Source: Knufia peltigerae (taxonomy: Eukaryota; Ascomycota; Eurotiomycetes; Chaetothyriales; Trichomeriaceae). From it: DNA of 64,000 nt. The translations under genes were made by a program, and so were the position numbers. The stretch spans positions 21,171-85,170 of the forward strand of contig JAPDRN010000139.1 in assembly GCA_030247855.1 (NCBI GenBank), in the 5' to 3' direction. Shown in pieces: positions 33,406 to 43,407 of the stretch (position 1 is the stretch's first letter; every line of letters begins with the position of its first letter). Below the pieces are notes generated by a model. It was not told where the DNA came from and ran no database searches. It worked only from the letters and a program-made list of their open reading frames with translations.

Positions 33406-34116
33406 TCATCGTTCGTCCAAGGGCGTCTTTCGTGGACGAACGACGACATGCTCGTTTGGAGGCAGTCGTACCCCTGGTACGTTATCGTAGATGTGACGAA
33501 ATTGTCGTCCTGCCTCAATTCTGATCTCATTGATCCACCCAACCGTTGCGGCGATCTGCCGTGAAGACTTTGGATTATTTGGTGTTTGTCCTGCAGCTTC
33601 GAGAAACAACCTAGTTTTCTGCCTTCTGAGTAAGTGAATCAGACAGTCGCATTGGTCCAGTAAGTCTTCGCAGCAGTGTATGAAGTCGTGAAACATCTTC
33701 AACGTAGATTCAACCAGATACGGCCTGCCGAGCTTCCACAGATAATTTGCGAGAAAGCAAACCCAATCATAACACTGGGCGCAATGATTTTGGATGGAGG
33801 GTGATGGTCCTTGACGGTCCTTGCGACCGTAGGCGGCGGTGCCATGCTGCCGAGAAAATCGAGCGAATTCTTCGGCGAAGTTGGACAGATTCGCACTCAC
33901 GTCCCCGAAACGACACGCGAGCCGAGCTACTTGGCAGAGGAGCATCGTGAGCAAGGAATGAGGCCTTTTGAGCGACGAAAACACGGTCTCGGATCGCGAA
34001 AATAGAATGCTCACAAGGAGATCTTGGTAGCTTGTCACAGAAGATCTGAATGTCTTCCAAGGATAGGATGAGGTGTGAAGGACGTTCTGGGTGAGGCTGA
34101 TGCTTTGTTGGCCAGG
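33406..34116 (-). CDS. Hypothetical cysteine-rich helical protein (5' exon unresolved)
   Basis: No family recognised. A long terminal exon runs from a TTTTAG acceptor at 34117 to a stop at 33406 (about 236 codons). It is predicted mostly helical, with Cys/His/Trp-rich stretches such as QNHCAQCYDWVCFLANYLW and HDFIHCCEDLLDQCDCLIHL, and a basic C-terminus. There is no ATG at its start, so at least one upstream exon exists. A candidate exon near 34430-34260 starts MAVLAAQGTRFKTTARLRDD and contains DDFTDVFDEEHSEVGGRAF, but its frame stops (TAA) before a usable donor, so I could not connect it. The pattern is reminiscent of fungal proteins carrying a helical regulatory N-terminal domain, but that is only an impression. 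Confidence 0.5.
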   Translation of the reverse strand, partial: PGQQSISLTQNVLHTSSYPWKTFRSSVTSYQDLLVSILFSRSETVFSSLKRPHSLLTMLLCQVARLACRFGDVSANLSNFAEEFARFSRQHGTAAYGRKDRQGPSPSIQNHCAQCYDWVCFLANYLWKLGRPYLVESTLKMFHDFIHCCEDLLDQCDCLIHLLRRQKTRLFLEAAGQTPNNPKSSRQIAATVGWINEIRIEAGRQFRHIYDNVPGVRLPPNEHVVVRPRKTPLDER

Positions 34117-34814
34117 CTAAAAGGACGACTTAAATTCTTGCAGTCCATCTTTCTGGTGGGTTTGTTGGCGGGGAAGCTGGTGAGACTGGTGAGTCTGGTG
34201 AACCAATCTGAGAAGTATCTCACCGTGCATGCACATATTAGCCTGGCCGATCTGCAATCTGATCGAAAGGGAAGTTGCTCGCGTCGACCTCAAGACCCAA
34301 ACCGACAAAAGCCCGTCCACCAACCTCAGAATGCTCTTCATCAAAAACATCAGTAAAATCGTCTCTCAGCCTTGCCGTCGTTTTGAAGCGAGTGCCTTGC
34401 GCCGCCAAAACTGCCATATTGGGCTAGCCTTGTCCCCAACGACGCTCTTAACTTTAGGCTCAAACGTCCGTAGAAACAATCGCTGTCTCAAACCACCAGG
34501 CCAAATGCCGCCATTTCGGCACGATCGCACGTGGTGAACACCATGGTGAGACTTCCTCAACATGACCTGAATCTCATGGCTGTTACCGAACAAGCGAACC
34601 CCAAGATGGGGACGTAAATTCCATGTCCCCGAGCTGTAAAATGGTCAATTGTTCCAAACATATCAGTCGTCTCTCTTCGTCCGCCGTTGTTCACTTCTCT
34701 GGTATCTACCTGAGCACAGCTGGTCTGTTTCAATTCTCCCCTTTGCGTTTTCCAGACCTCACACTTTCTCCTCCTTGCTTGCCATCGATCCTTCTCATTC
34801 AAACGGCAAGCACC

Positions 34815-35379
34815 ATGCGTTTCTCAACAGCAGTTTTCCTCGGCCTCCTTGCTCTTTCCTCAGCAGCGCCGGTCGCTCTGAAAAACAAGAGAGCTTCAGT
34901 CCTTACCACTCAGTCGTACGCAGACTTCCAAGTCAGTGATGGCGTTGCTGGAAATGCCCTAGCAGAAGTCAACGCCAAATTCCCAGTAAGTGTATTTTAT
35001 GAGACTGAGATGTTACTACGCCGCTGATGGTCAGAAGATCAATCAGTCCGACCTTGTCAATGTCTCTTCCGATGATTTGAAAATCATCAAAGCCGCCCGA
35101 GTCACTGCCGAAGATGCAGAGACTGGCACAGGAGGTTTCAACGATGAGATTGCTGCGGCTGGGAGCGGGGACACGACAGCCTTGCAAAACGGAAAAATAA
35201 AAAACAAGGTCCTGAAGTTGCAGCTTGAGGTGCTAGCCCTACAGATCGAAGCTGCTCAAGGGGATGCTGATCAGGCCAAGATCAATGAGGAGACTACAAA
35301 GTTGAACAAGAATGTGTCTCTCGACAAGGCTGCAGCTGGACAGAAAAGTGTCGGGGTGACTGATACATTCTCCGGGTAG
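34815..35379 (+). CDS. Small secreted protein
   Basis: Two exons, 34815-34985 and 35035-35379, with a 49 nt intron (GTAAGT donor, GTCAG acceptor, phase 0), give a 171 aa product. MRFSTAVFLGLLALSSAAPV is a clear signal peptide with a probable cleavage after SSA. The mature part, with TTQSYADFQVSDGVAGNALA, EVNAKFP-KINQSDL, LKIIKAARVTAEDAETGTGG and a helical C-terminus NKVLKLQLEVLALQIEAAQG, belongs to a small secreted protein family I recognise from Eurotiomycetes and related moulds. Members have no known enzymatic function. The mature region has no cysteines, is helical and is mildly acidic. About 1 kb to the next gene downstream is non-coding. Confidence 0.85.
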
Positions 35380-36387
35380 ATCAAAATCACCAACGCACGC
35401 GGCCGAAAAATGTTTATGTTTCCCAAAGAGTCAGGATTAACCAGACCAGAGTCCTCAATTGCAAATTATTCAACGACGAAAATTGCAGCAGTGTCTCGAA
35501 GGTGAAGTTGACAGTCAGCGATATTCCAACATCAGCGTTCTCCTTTGCCGTCGCCACAAACATTCCAGGTACTTAAAACGATCTTCGCCATTATTTTGTC
35601 CTTGAGAGAGTTGGGTGCGGCCTCTCGCATGTGTTGGTGATATTCCGTTAGGGCACGCTTGTAGTAACATCTACTTCCTTGCCTGGGTAAAACGGGGTTC
35701 GCTTGTATCATGGAGCGGTTCCTCAAGTCTGTAACACTTTAGGGCACCCTGACTTAGATTTACCCACCTGATCCGTGTAAGTGAGGACGTTAAAAGCACA
35801 ACCAAATTGACGATGCTTGAAATCAACTGGTGTTTAGTGACGAGTTTGCTTCATAAAAGAGGTCGACACTCGTGCCTCAGAAGAGTAGTTATAGCCTGGC
35901 ATCCATGGTCGCACTGAGATTGAGCCAAACCGCAACCTCTGCACAGGGATGTTTAATTGCAGGGTCAAAATGTACCTTTAGGAATGGCGTAAGAGTTCAC
36001 TTACCCTTTTACCTGGTACCTACCGCAACTATTGAGAAACAAGTTTTGCTCACGCAGAAGGTGCATTGCGGATTACAATACAGGCTACCGCTGTCATTCC
36101 TTGAAGTCATCTCTGGGACGCCGACCGAGCTCCGAAAATCGGGGGATGTACCAACTCTGAGATGGAGCCTGGCCCTGCACTTTTCACGCCTGGGTGCATA
36201 TTTTACAATTTCAATAGACAGAGAAGAAACGGTCGCGGGAGAATTCTTTTGAAGACAGGGGTGGTAATGCTTGTCGTTTCTTCTCTCTGGCCAGCAACAG
36301 ATCACGGTGCAAGTGCCAACAAAAGCGACAAGTCGGATCCTGATGCGTTGAGGACCTTGTTTGCTGTGTTTGGGTCGAGCTTTGCAG
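35380..36387. other. Intergenic DNA
   Basis: Open frames at 35872-36252 (plus) and 36009-36413 (minus) overlap each other and have no recognisable composition. The right end probably contains 5' sequence of the next hypothetical gene. Confidence 0.45.
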
Positions 36388-36813
36388 AACATTCCCCCTT
36401 CATACGACGTCACCGAAGAGTTGCCATGGCCGAGTGGTTTGTTTCCGGGCTGTAGTCAGCGAGACTACTTCCGTCAAGCTCAGGACGAGGCACTTTCCAC
36501 TCCGGCAGCGGTGGCTCGAAGGTTGCCTGATGATGTTCTGAGATTGGCAGGATACTGTAAGGTTTATTTTTCCTCATTCTCTCAATTCGAGAACTTTTTG
36601 TGTTCAGGGAAAACCCAGCCCATATTGATGCCTTTCTTTCCCCCCTTAGACAAAGCTGCTAGCGGTGTTGAATACATGCAAGACCACCAGGATCCAGTAG
36701 AATTCTTACCCAAGGATGATAATGGGATTGGGAGGTCTGGTGCTGCTGCTACTAGAGTGGCGGTTTCAGTGAGATGTCACACACTTGAACTTGTCATCTC
36801 ATACAGAGTGTGA
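36388..36813 (+). CDS. Hypothetical protein, partial model
   Basis: After a TTGCAG acceptor at 36387 the frame reads NIPPSYDVTEELPWPSGLFP, FRQAQDEALSTPAAVARRLP and DDVLRLAGY. A credible intron (36557-36607, 51 nt, GTAAGG donor, TTCAG acceptor) then leads to WKTQPILMPFFPPLDKAASG and a stop at 36813. Removing or retaining this intron keeps the frame, since it is 17 codons long. No upstream ATG could be connected with confidence; a frame ending FAVFGSSFAEHSPFIRRHRR overlaps upstream. No family recognised. It could be a short gene or a fragment. Confidence 0.35.
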   Translation, partial: NIPPSYDVTEELPWPSGLFPGCSQRDYFRQAQDEALSTPAAVARRLPDDVLRLAGYCKVYFSSFSQFENFLCSGKTQPILMPFFPPLDKAASGVEYMQDHQDPVEFLPKDDNGIGRSGAAATRVAVSVRCHTLELVISYRV

Positions 36814-37107
36814 AGGTGTACGAAGTAATAAGTAACAGTTAAGATGGAGTCTCGCGAGGCTGCAAAAGCTTCGTCATTTGTAAATTGCGTGCGGGGAAGT
36901 TGTTGTAACATCATCCTCAATCTTCATGGCACGAGATAACAGTCTAGTTCTTTATAACTACTTAGTCACTATCCGCCTCTTCCTTGTTTCCTCACGCGAT
37001 GACTTTGTAGGACAGATTCTGAGATACAGTGCAGATCTACCGTTCATGGGAGTACCTCAATCTCCTCCCCTGCAAAGTCTCCTACCAAACGAAACCACAC
37101 CTCTCCA

Positions 37108-38871
37108 ATGGCCACCCAACTACCGGCTGCGCTCAAGGCGGCAGACATCTCTCGCTTCGCACACCGAGCGGCACAGCTTGAGAAGCCCAAGCCTATCATA
37201 GCCTACTGGTGTATGGAAAAGATCAAGCAGAGTTTCTGCGTGGTGGTGGACGTTTCATGTTGACGCATCGCACAGGTGAATACTGGATCATCAATCAGAT
37301 CCTCGCCAAAGGTCTACACAACACCGACCAAGAATGTCTGGCTTATACTACCACATTGATGGACAAGCTTGAACAAGTGAGCCAGCGAGACTTCTTCCAC
37401 AAACCTGCCTGCCTGCGCTATGGGACAGCCCTTTAGAATGACACTCACTCCTCGCCTTGCCTAGTTCAAAGCCGAACACGCCGAAGAAGCCGCCGTCACG
37501 GACGATGTCGCCGGGAAAGCCTACGTGGAACAATTTGGCCTGGAAACATTCGAAAGAGCCGACAACGCGATACGGGCCAACAAAGCCTCGAGGCAGACTG
37601 CAGATACGTTTCAAGCGTCGGCCACTTTCCTCGATCTGCTCCAGATATGGGGTCCTTTAGACACAGAGATTGCCGCCAAGGTCAAATACGCAAAATACCA
37701 CGCGTTGAGGATAGCCAAAGCACTGAAAGCGGGCGAGGCCCCCAACCTTTCCAACCCTAAACCGGAAGAGACTCCGGCCGCAGAAGAAGCTCTTCCCGAG
37801 CTGGATCCAGACGACGCGGACGTGCGAGCGCTCGAGGGAAAAACACCAACTAAAAAGTCACGGCAGCCATCGGTGGTCGAGGTGCCGGATGAGGCTGATC
37901 GGATCCAAAAGATGCTGGCCCAGAGATCTCTTCAAGATGAGTCACTGCACCCTTCGAGAGAAACGTCTATGCCACCACCGCCGATAAAGAAAGGTCGCCA
38001 ACCTTCTGTCGTTGAAGTACCTGATGAGGCAGACCGTATACAACACAGACTCGCCCACCAGTCGGTAATGGACGAGTCTCTCCATCCCTCGCGTGCCCCG
38101 TCACTACCGCAATCTCCAGGAAACGACGTATCCCCAATCGCCGCACAAGACGCGGCAGCCTTCTACACAAACCAGGCCGAACCGAGCGACATCTCACCCC
38201 TAGACCCTCCCACGGAACGAAAGCAATCTGTTGGGGGCAACTACTTTCCTCGCATCCCTTCTCCGCCATCGGCGCCGGCGCCTGGCCTACCTTCATCTCG
38301 CACAGAAGTTGGCGGTCTACCTCCTGAATTACTGCCTTCGGCACCAACAGACGTGGATATGGACCTCGGAGGAGGAGGAGACAGCGGTGCAGGCGCCGCA
38401 TCTTCTGACCTGCCATCGGCAGCCCCTCCTCCCGACTCGACCTTGACCACAGGCCGAGGCGAACTCGCCGCGCTCAACAACCGATTCCGACAATCGCCTC
38501 CACCGCCACCACATAGGCACGGCCAATTCCTTCCTCAGGTCGACCCGGGCCAGACGACTCAGATTCCACCCAACTTCCTACCTCAAGCTCCACCGCCGCA
38601 AGTGCCTCAGAACCCTCCTCAACTTCGCGAGCTCAAGGGACCAGTACCTCCCGTACCACAGTCCCAACAACCTCCTCCGCTTGCGGCTGCAGCCCAGTCA
38701 GTGTCTACTCCCGCGCCAGCACCGGTTGTCAACACTGGCGACGTCGACGATCAAGCCATGATGAAGGCGCAGAAACATGCCCGATGGGCCATTTCTGCGC
38801 TGAACTTTGAGGACGTCCCCACCGCGGTTCGAGAACTACGAGAAGCATTGGCCACTTTAGGGCAGAGGTAA
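37108..38871 (+). CDS. VTA1: Vacuolar protein sorting-associated protein VTA1
   Basis: Positive regulator of the Vps4 ATPase in ESCRT-III disassembly at the multivesicular body. Three exons, 37108-37210, 37276-37376 and 37465-38871, give 536 aa. Joins restore PKPIIAYWCEYWIINQILAK and LEQ-FKAEHAEEAAV. The N-terminal two-MIT-type domain (about residues 1-165) carries SRQTADTFQASATFLDLLQI and AAKVKYAKYHALRIAKALKA. The middle is a long Pro/Ser-rich linker. The C-terminus has MKAQKHARWAISALNFEDVP and TAVRELREALATLGQR, the conserved Vta1 C-terminal helices that bind and dimerise on Vps4. The protein is longer than yeast Vta1 (330 aa) because of the linker, which includes a tandem duplication of a QPSVVEVPDEADRI block. 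Confidence 0.95.
37855..38100 (+). repeat. Intragenic tandem duplication in VTA1 linker
   Basis: Two diverged copies of about 40 codons lie back to back, both containing RQPSVVEVPDEADRIQ and DESLHPSR. They are separated by the short MPPPPIKKG-type spacer. The protein copies are much more alike than a chance match would be; the DNA has diverged at synonymous sites. Confidence 0.8.
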
Positions 38872-39684
38872 AGAGTCAACCTAAGCCTTTGGAAAACGTG
38901 GGTTGGAAAGTTGTCGCGTATGATTTGGGGAGCCATGGAAGTGTGAGCCACACTACGAGTACTCTGGACAAGGTCCGCAGCGAGGGAAAGAGTCATCTTC
39001 TCCTCACTCGTATGAGTTCGTATCCTTGCGGCTGCTGTTTGCTCTCTCTCACGGTCGGATCACCCAAACGAAGGGGCAACACGAGACGGAAAAAGGGCAA
39101 AACCTTCATACTCCAATTTTTTTCCGTACGTACCTGTATCTTTTGATCCTGGGATGACGATCGAAGCCGGCCCTTTTTACACCCGTAATGTCCAGGTACA
39201 CCAAGGCTCATCATGTATTTCGTTGTACGGGGAACGGCAAGGCCCCGGGCTCCGGCTCACAAGGCGAATTCGTTTGGATCCGGACAGACTTGCAAGGGAA
39301 CCAATGCAACACAAATCAACAACAAAGTACCTAATCACGACATGTACATGCATGTAAAATGGAGGAGATTCGACCTTTCTTTTTTTCTTATTCTGTTCAT
39401 CTCCATCTCCAACCATGGAATGTCGCAAATGCCAGCGTTGACCGTCGTTAGCTACTGTATGATACTTATGTAAGGTTCCTAGGTATTCATGGTAAATCTG
39501 GAGCGACATCGACCTTTCGTCCGTAGACCTGCCTACGTCCATGTTTTGTTCTCTTTTCTCTCGCTTGCATCGCCTGCAATATCGTCAGGACCCTTTGCAT
39601 TACATGGCAAACGCCTCCCTCTCTCTCTCTCGGTCCTTAGGGACACCAGTCCAAAAGATCCGACGTCAACAAGTCACGGTCATC
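38872..39684. other. Intergenic region between convergent VTA1 and NCBP3-like genes
   Basis: Shared 3' flank of two convergent genes. Includes TACGAGTACT near 38955. No coding frame recognised. Confidence 0.5.
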
Positions 39685-41292
39685 TCAATCAAATAAATCA
39701 CCAGCCCGTCGCCTTATCCTCTTCTCCCGTACAGGCTGGTCGAATAGCTCCTTTCCTTCGTTCCGTCCCGACTCGCGCTGGTATTGGTTGGGGAATAGCT
39801 CCTTGGCCTCTGCTCGTCCTTTGATGCTCAGTCCGCCAGAACCCTTGATGCTGAACCCCCCGCCGCCGCCGTCCCCACCGGCGGAGCCCTTGATGCTCAT
39901 ACCACCACCGTTACCATTCGACGGGAACAGTTCGACGCCGGTGTTGGCGAGGCCACCACCGTTTTTGAACGACTTTGTACTATCGATCGAGATTGATTTT
40001 CGGGCAAATCGTTGTGCCAAATCCTCCTCGTTCTTGGCGTCCATGGCGTGACTCCTCCGATGATTCGACCGTGGACTGGTTTGTGCCGCACTCAGCAAGT
40101 CTGCCTTGAGACGTTTGGCGGCCGCAGCGTTCGCTCGCGAATTCGCCGGGTCGTTTGCTGGTCTCGAGGAGGACGACGCTGAGTTTGGCTCGATGGACAT
40201 TGCCGCGTCGGAATCAGAAGCTTTGTTCGGGTAGACATCGATACGGTCAGAATGTAAGCCGCCGCCTTTTCGCTCTGAGGCCGATCCAAAGAGCTCTTTC
40301 CCGGCGTTCGACCGTGGGTTTCGGTCGTTGCGGTCACGATAGCCTCTCCGTCGGTTGCGGCCATCGTCTTCTGAGTCGGAGATATCAATCTCATCACTAT
40401 TTCTCGTTCGCCTGCTTGGGCTGGCGCTCCGCCGCCGACCTTTTGCTACTCTGGAGAACAGATCTCGGCCTCTCGCGGCTGTTTCGGTGTCTGTAGCAGG
40501 CGCATCGTCGTACATGTTTGCCGAAAACTCTTCTCTTCCATCGTCACCGTTGTTGCCTCTTCTCCTTCGGTGCATTTCTCTGTCGTCAAATCTTCTTCGC
40601 CTGTAGTCGCCAGCCTCGACCCTCGAATCGGCGAACTCACGGCGCATTCGTTCGGTGGGGTCTTGGTCAGGATGGAGGAGGTAGTATCTGCTTGCTTCCC
40701 TTGCGTTTTTCTTCTTCCGATCGCCCTGCTGCGCTACCCTCACCACCAGCATGCTTGCAGGCCTACTTGCCAAGGGCTTTGCGGCTCGGAGTTCGAAGGG
40801 GGCATTGATCAACTGTTCTTCGGTGATTGGCGTCGCGACAAAGGCCAGCTGTGCAAGTTTGGCTGTATCGTTATCCTTGAAGCAGAGATTGGCGGACGTG
40901 TCGTCGACCCATTGAACGTGCACATTGTCTCCCACTTCGCTAAAGTGGTCGTGTACGAATCCCAGAATATCGTTGGTGTGCATTTCGTCGACGCCACGGA
41001 TGTGCACTTTGTTCCATTGTGGTTCGAGAGCAGGGTCTTCGGTGTAGATGGCGGGAATGACGGCCGAGGTATCTTGGACTTGTGCGCCAGAGGGCACAAA
41101 CGATGGTTCCTCGCCTTCCTATTGTGAAAATGTGAGAGTGTATCGAGATATGCAGGAAACAAAGGTTCATACTTCGAGATCGAATTCTTCATCGAGAGGT
41201 GGGCCATGGTCGTCCAGATCCATGTCAATGTCAATGTCCATGAGGTCGGCGTCCTGCGCCGAGGACATTGTAGACTGCATTGCAACAGCCAT
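39685..41292 (-). CDS. Nuclear cap-binding protein subunit 3-like (NCBP3)
   Basis: Two exons: 41292-41173 and 41118-39685 (54 nt intron with GTATGA donor and AATAG acceptor). The acidic N-terminus MSSAQDADLMDIDIDMDLDD is followed by an RRM-like domain with the NCBP3/DUF2414 signature WNKVHIRGVDEMHTNDILGF and NVHVQWVDDTSANLCFKDND. RYYLLHPDQDPTERMRREFA follows, then a long Arg/Asp/Ser-rich low-complexity C-terminal region. This region contains several short repeats of the form KELF/VELF/DLF and three copies of an IKGS/SIKG-type glycine block. Human NCBP3 binds capped RNA with NCBP1 in mRNA export. Three in-frame ATGs (41292, 41280, 41268) could start translation; the most upstream is used here. 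Overall length is about 517 aa. Confidence 0.85.
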
Positions 41293-41627
41293 GTATATGA
41301 GACGAGTGAGGGTTAGAGGAGGGGCTGTACGAGGTGTCGCCGGTTGCGCGCAAAGATAGGGGTGTCGAGGAGTTCGCCCGGTCAGGGTGTAGTAAAATGA
41401 GCTTGATCAACGATCACTGTACATGGCTGATGGATGTAGGAATGACTTCTGGACGTGTGCCGCGGGACATCAAAACGTGAAGCCGGAAGTGAACGCCTAT
41501 GAGTGTCAGAGGTAGAGTTTGGTGAGGAGATAATGATTAGGGTATAATGTCACAAGCAAGCCAGCTTAAAATGTGTGCAGTGATATGAAATATGGCATCT
41601 AAATGGGATCGACTGTTTGCAACCAAA

Positions 41628-41906
41628 TCAATGCTCATTATTGTCTCCAAAGTCGCCGGCGCGCAGCTTTCCTGAGATTCGCTGCGATATCGACGGTATC
41701 AACGCTATTCCACATTTGGTGAGGATATTGCGCCACTTTAAAAACACGATCTTCCTCTCCAATCGACAACCGATAAATACGATCCCCGCCTCGTCTTCCT
41801 CCTCACTTACTGTATCGTCTAATATTTCGCTTGTCCATGGTGTACGACTTACCCGAAGTTCAGACTGAGGGCGGAGATGCAGTGCGGAGGTACATGGCTC
41901 GTCCAT
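41628..41906 (-). CDS. Small hypothetical protein
   Basis: ATG-initiated 92-codon frame. It begins MDEPCTSALHLRPQSELRVS, has an acidic patch (SEEEDEAG), then a hydrophobic/basic segment IVFIGCRLERKIVFLKWRNI. No family recognised and no flanking introns needed. It lies in an otherwise empty 800 bp gap between two genes. It could be a real small gene or a chance frame. Confidence 0.3.
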   Translation of the reverse strand: MDEPCTSALHLRPQSELRVSRTPWTSEILDDTVSEEEDEAGIVFIGCRLERKIVFLKWRNILTKCGIALIPSISQRISGKLRAGDFGDNNEH

Positions 41907-42102
41907 CTTGAGGCCATTTAGTTGATATAGTATTCATATCCTCAATCACTACCGCTGACAAACTGCTGTGCATTCAGATATCATTGTCCTTCGTACATTT
42001 GGCTGAAGGGGAATTTCCCACGCACCTCGGCTACAGAGACTTTCATTACATACACTAATACCTCTCACTCTCCCCCGGACCACTCTTCGGTTAAAATGTG
42101 AT

Positions 42103-43059
42103 ATGAACTGTTTCGGTTCACGTCCTTTCACACGGCTGTGTGGCCGCGGCTGCTTCTTGACTCCCTCCACCAAACCTTCCTCTCACGTTCGTTTTCGTTT
42201 TCGTTTTCCCCCTTCAGGCAGAAGAAATCTATCCGTCCATCCCGTCGCCGGCAGCATCGGGGCGGAGATTCGAGACGTCGACCTGGCCCTCCTGCCCGAG
42301 AACCCGGGATGGGTACGGCAGCTCCGCGAGGCGTTTCTCCAACACCAAGTCATCTTCTTCCGAAACCAAAACCTCGAGCCCCAGGCGTTTCTGACCTTCG
42401 CCTCCCACTTTGGCGAGCCGGTCGAGTACCCCTTCGTCAAGGGCATCGAGGGCTTTCCCGAGATCATCCGTGTCCTCAAACAGGAGCACGAGACCGTCAA
42501 CTTCGGCGGCATCTGGCACTCGGACACGTCCTACCAACAGACCCCACCGCTTGGGTCGGTACTCCTGGGGAAGGAAACCCCGCCGTACGGCGGTGACACT
42601 CTCTTTGCGAACCAGTACGCCGCCTACGACTCTCTCTCCGACGGTCTAAAGGAGACCCTCGCGGGGCTCAGGGGCGTCAGCACGTCCGCAAAGGCCGACG
42701 CGAGCAAGACGAGGGAGGACCGCATCCGAGACAGTGGCAATCCCACCGCGCCGGCAGAGTCGTTCGAGGCCGTGCACCCCGTCGTCAGGACACACCCGGA
42801 AACTGGGAAGAAGGCACTGTACGTCAACGTCGCGCATACGGCCCGGTTCGAAGGCTGGACGGAAGGGGAATCTGCCCCGTTGCTGAGTTTCCTGTTCCAC
42901 CATCAGGTCAAGCCAGAATTCACCTGTCGATTTTCTTGGGAGGTCGGAAGTATTGCCTTCTGGGACAATCGGTGTGTCCAACACAACCCAATCAACGACT
43001 ATCATGGTTTTAGACGGAGCATGCTGAGAATTACACTTGCAGGAGATACACCCAGATAG
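42103..43059 (+). CDS. TauD/TfdA-family 2-oxoglutarate dioxygenase
   Basis: Single-exon, 318 aa Fe(II)/2-oxoglutarate-dependent dioxygenase of the TauD/TfdA type (alkyl sulfates, taurine, 2,4-D-like or other acidic substrates). The iron triad is visible: H139 and D141 in GGIWHSDTSYQQTPPLGSVL, and H294 in FWDNRCVQHNPINDYHGFRR, whose following Arg should bind 2-oxoglutarate. VIFFRNQNLEPQAFLTFASH-FGEP and GGDTLFANQYAAYDSL are further family blocks. Residues 1-44 are rich in Arg, Ser and hydroxylated residues without acidic residues, like a mitochondrial presequence. The dioxygenase fold begins at LSVHPVAGSIGAEIRDVDLA. Strong C/G third-position bias. The substrate cannot be inferred. Confidence 0.92.
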   Translation: MNCFGSRPFTRLCGRGCFLTPSTKPSSHVRFRFRFPPSGRRNLSVHPVAGSIGAEIRDVDLALLPENPGWVRQLREAFLQHQVIFFRNQNLEPQAFLTFASHFGEPVEYPFVKGIEGFPEIIRVLKQEHETVNFGGIWHSDTSYQQTPPLGSVLLGKETPPYGGDTLFANQYAAYDSLSDGLKETLAGLRGVSTSAKADASKTREDRIRDSGNPTAPAESFEAVHPVVRTHPETGKKALYVNVAHTARFEGWTEGESAPLLSFLFHHQVKPEFTCRFSWEVGSIAFWDNRCVQHNPINDYHGFRRSMLRITLAGDTPR

Positions 43060-43407
43060 AAGTTGTCTTGTGTCATGGTCTATCTTTATGATTTTGAGGA
43101 GATGTTACATACTGCGACGAGCTATTTGCAACCCGAAATGCCACTTTTGAAACCAAAATTCTTTTCAATCGTCATCATAAACTCATTATCGTTTTGTCGG
43201 ACCGGCCGATTTAGGGATCCGCACCCAACTTTTCATTGCCCCAGCTGCCCAGCACGTATCCAAGTCATGTTTCCACTCCCAAGTCCAACCAGGTATTGCC
43301 AATAGTGTTGGCGTTATTGTTGTTGATCCCAAATGTCGAGGTGGCCTCCAAGTTCAATACTTGGGGGTGGTCAAGTCTGTTCAGGCCGCTCCACTACATG
43401 GACGATC

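Noticed and set aside
32298..33542. 414-codon minus-strand frame opposite the NmrA-like gene
   Set aside because: It mirrors the GC-rich codons of the plus-strand gene, has no family signature and no ATG-based start; a shadow frame.
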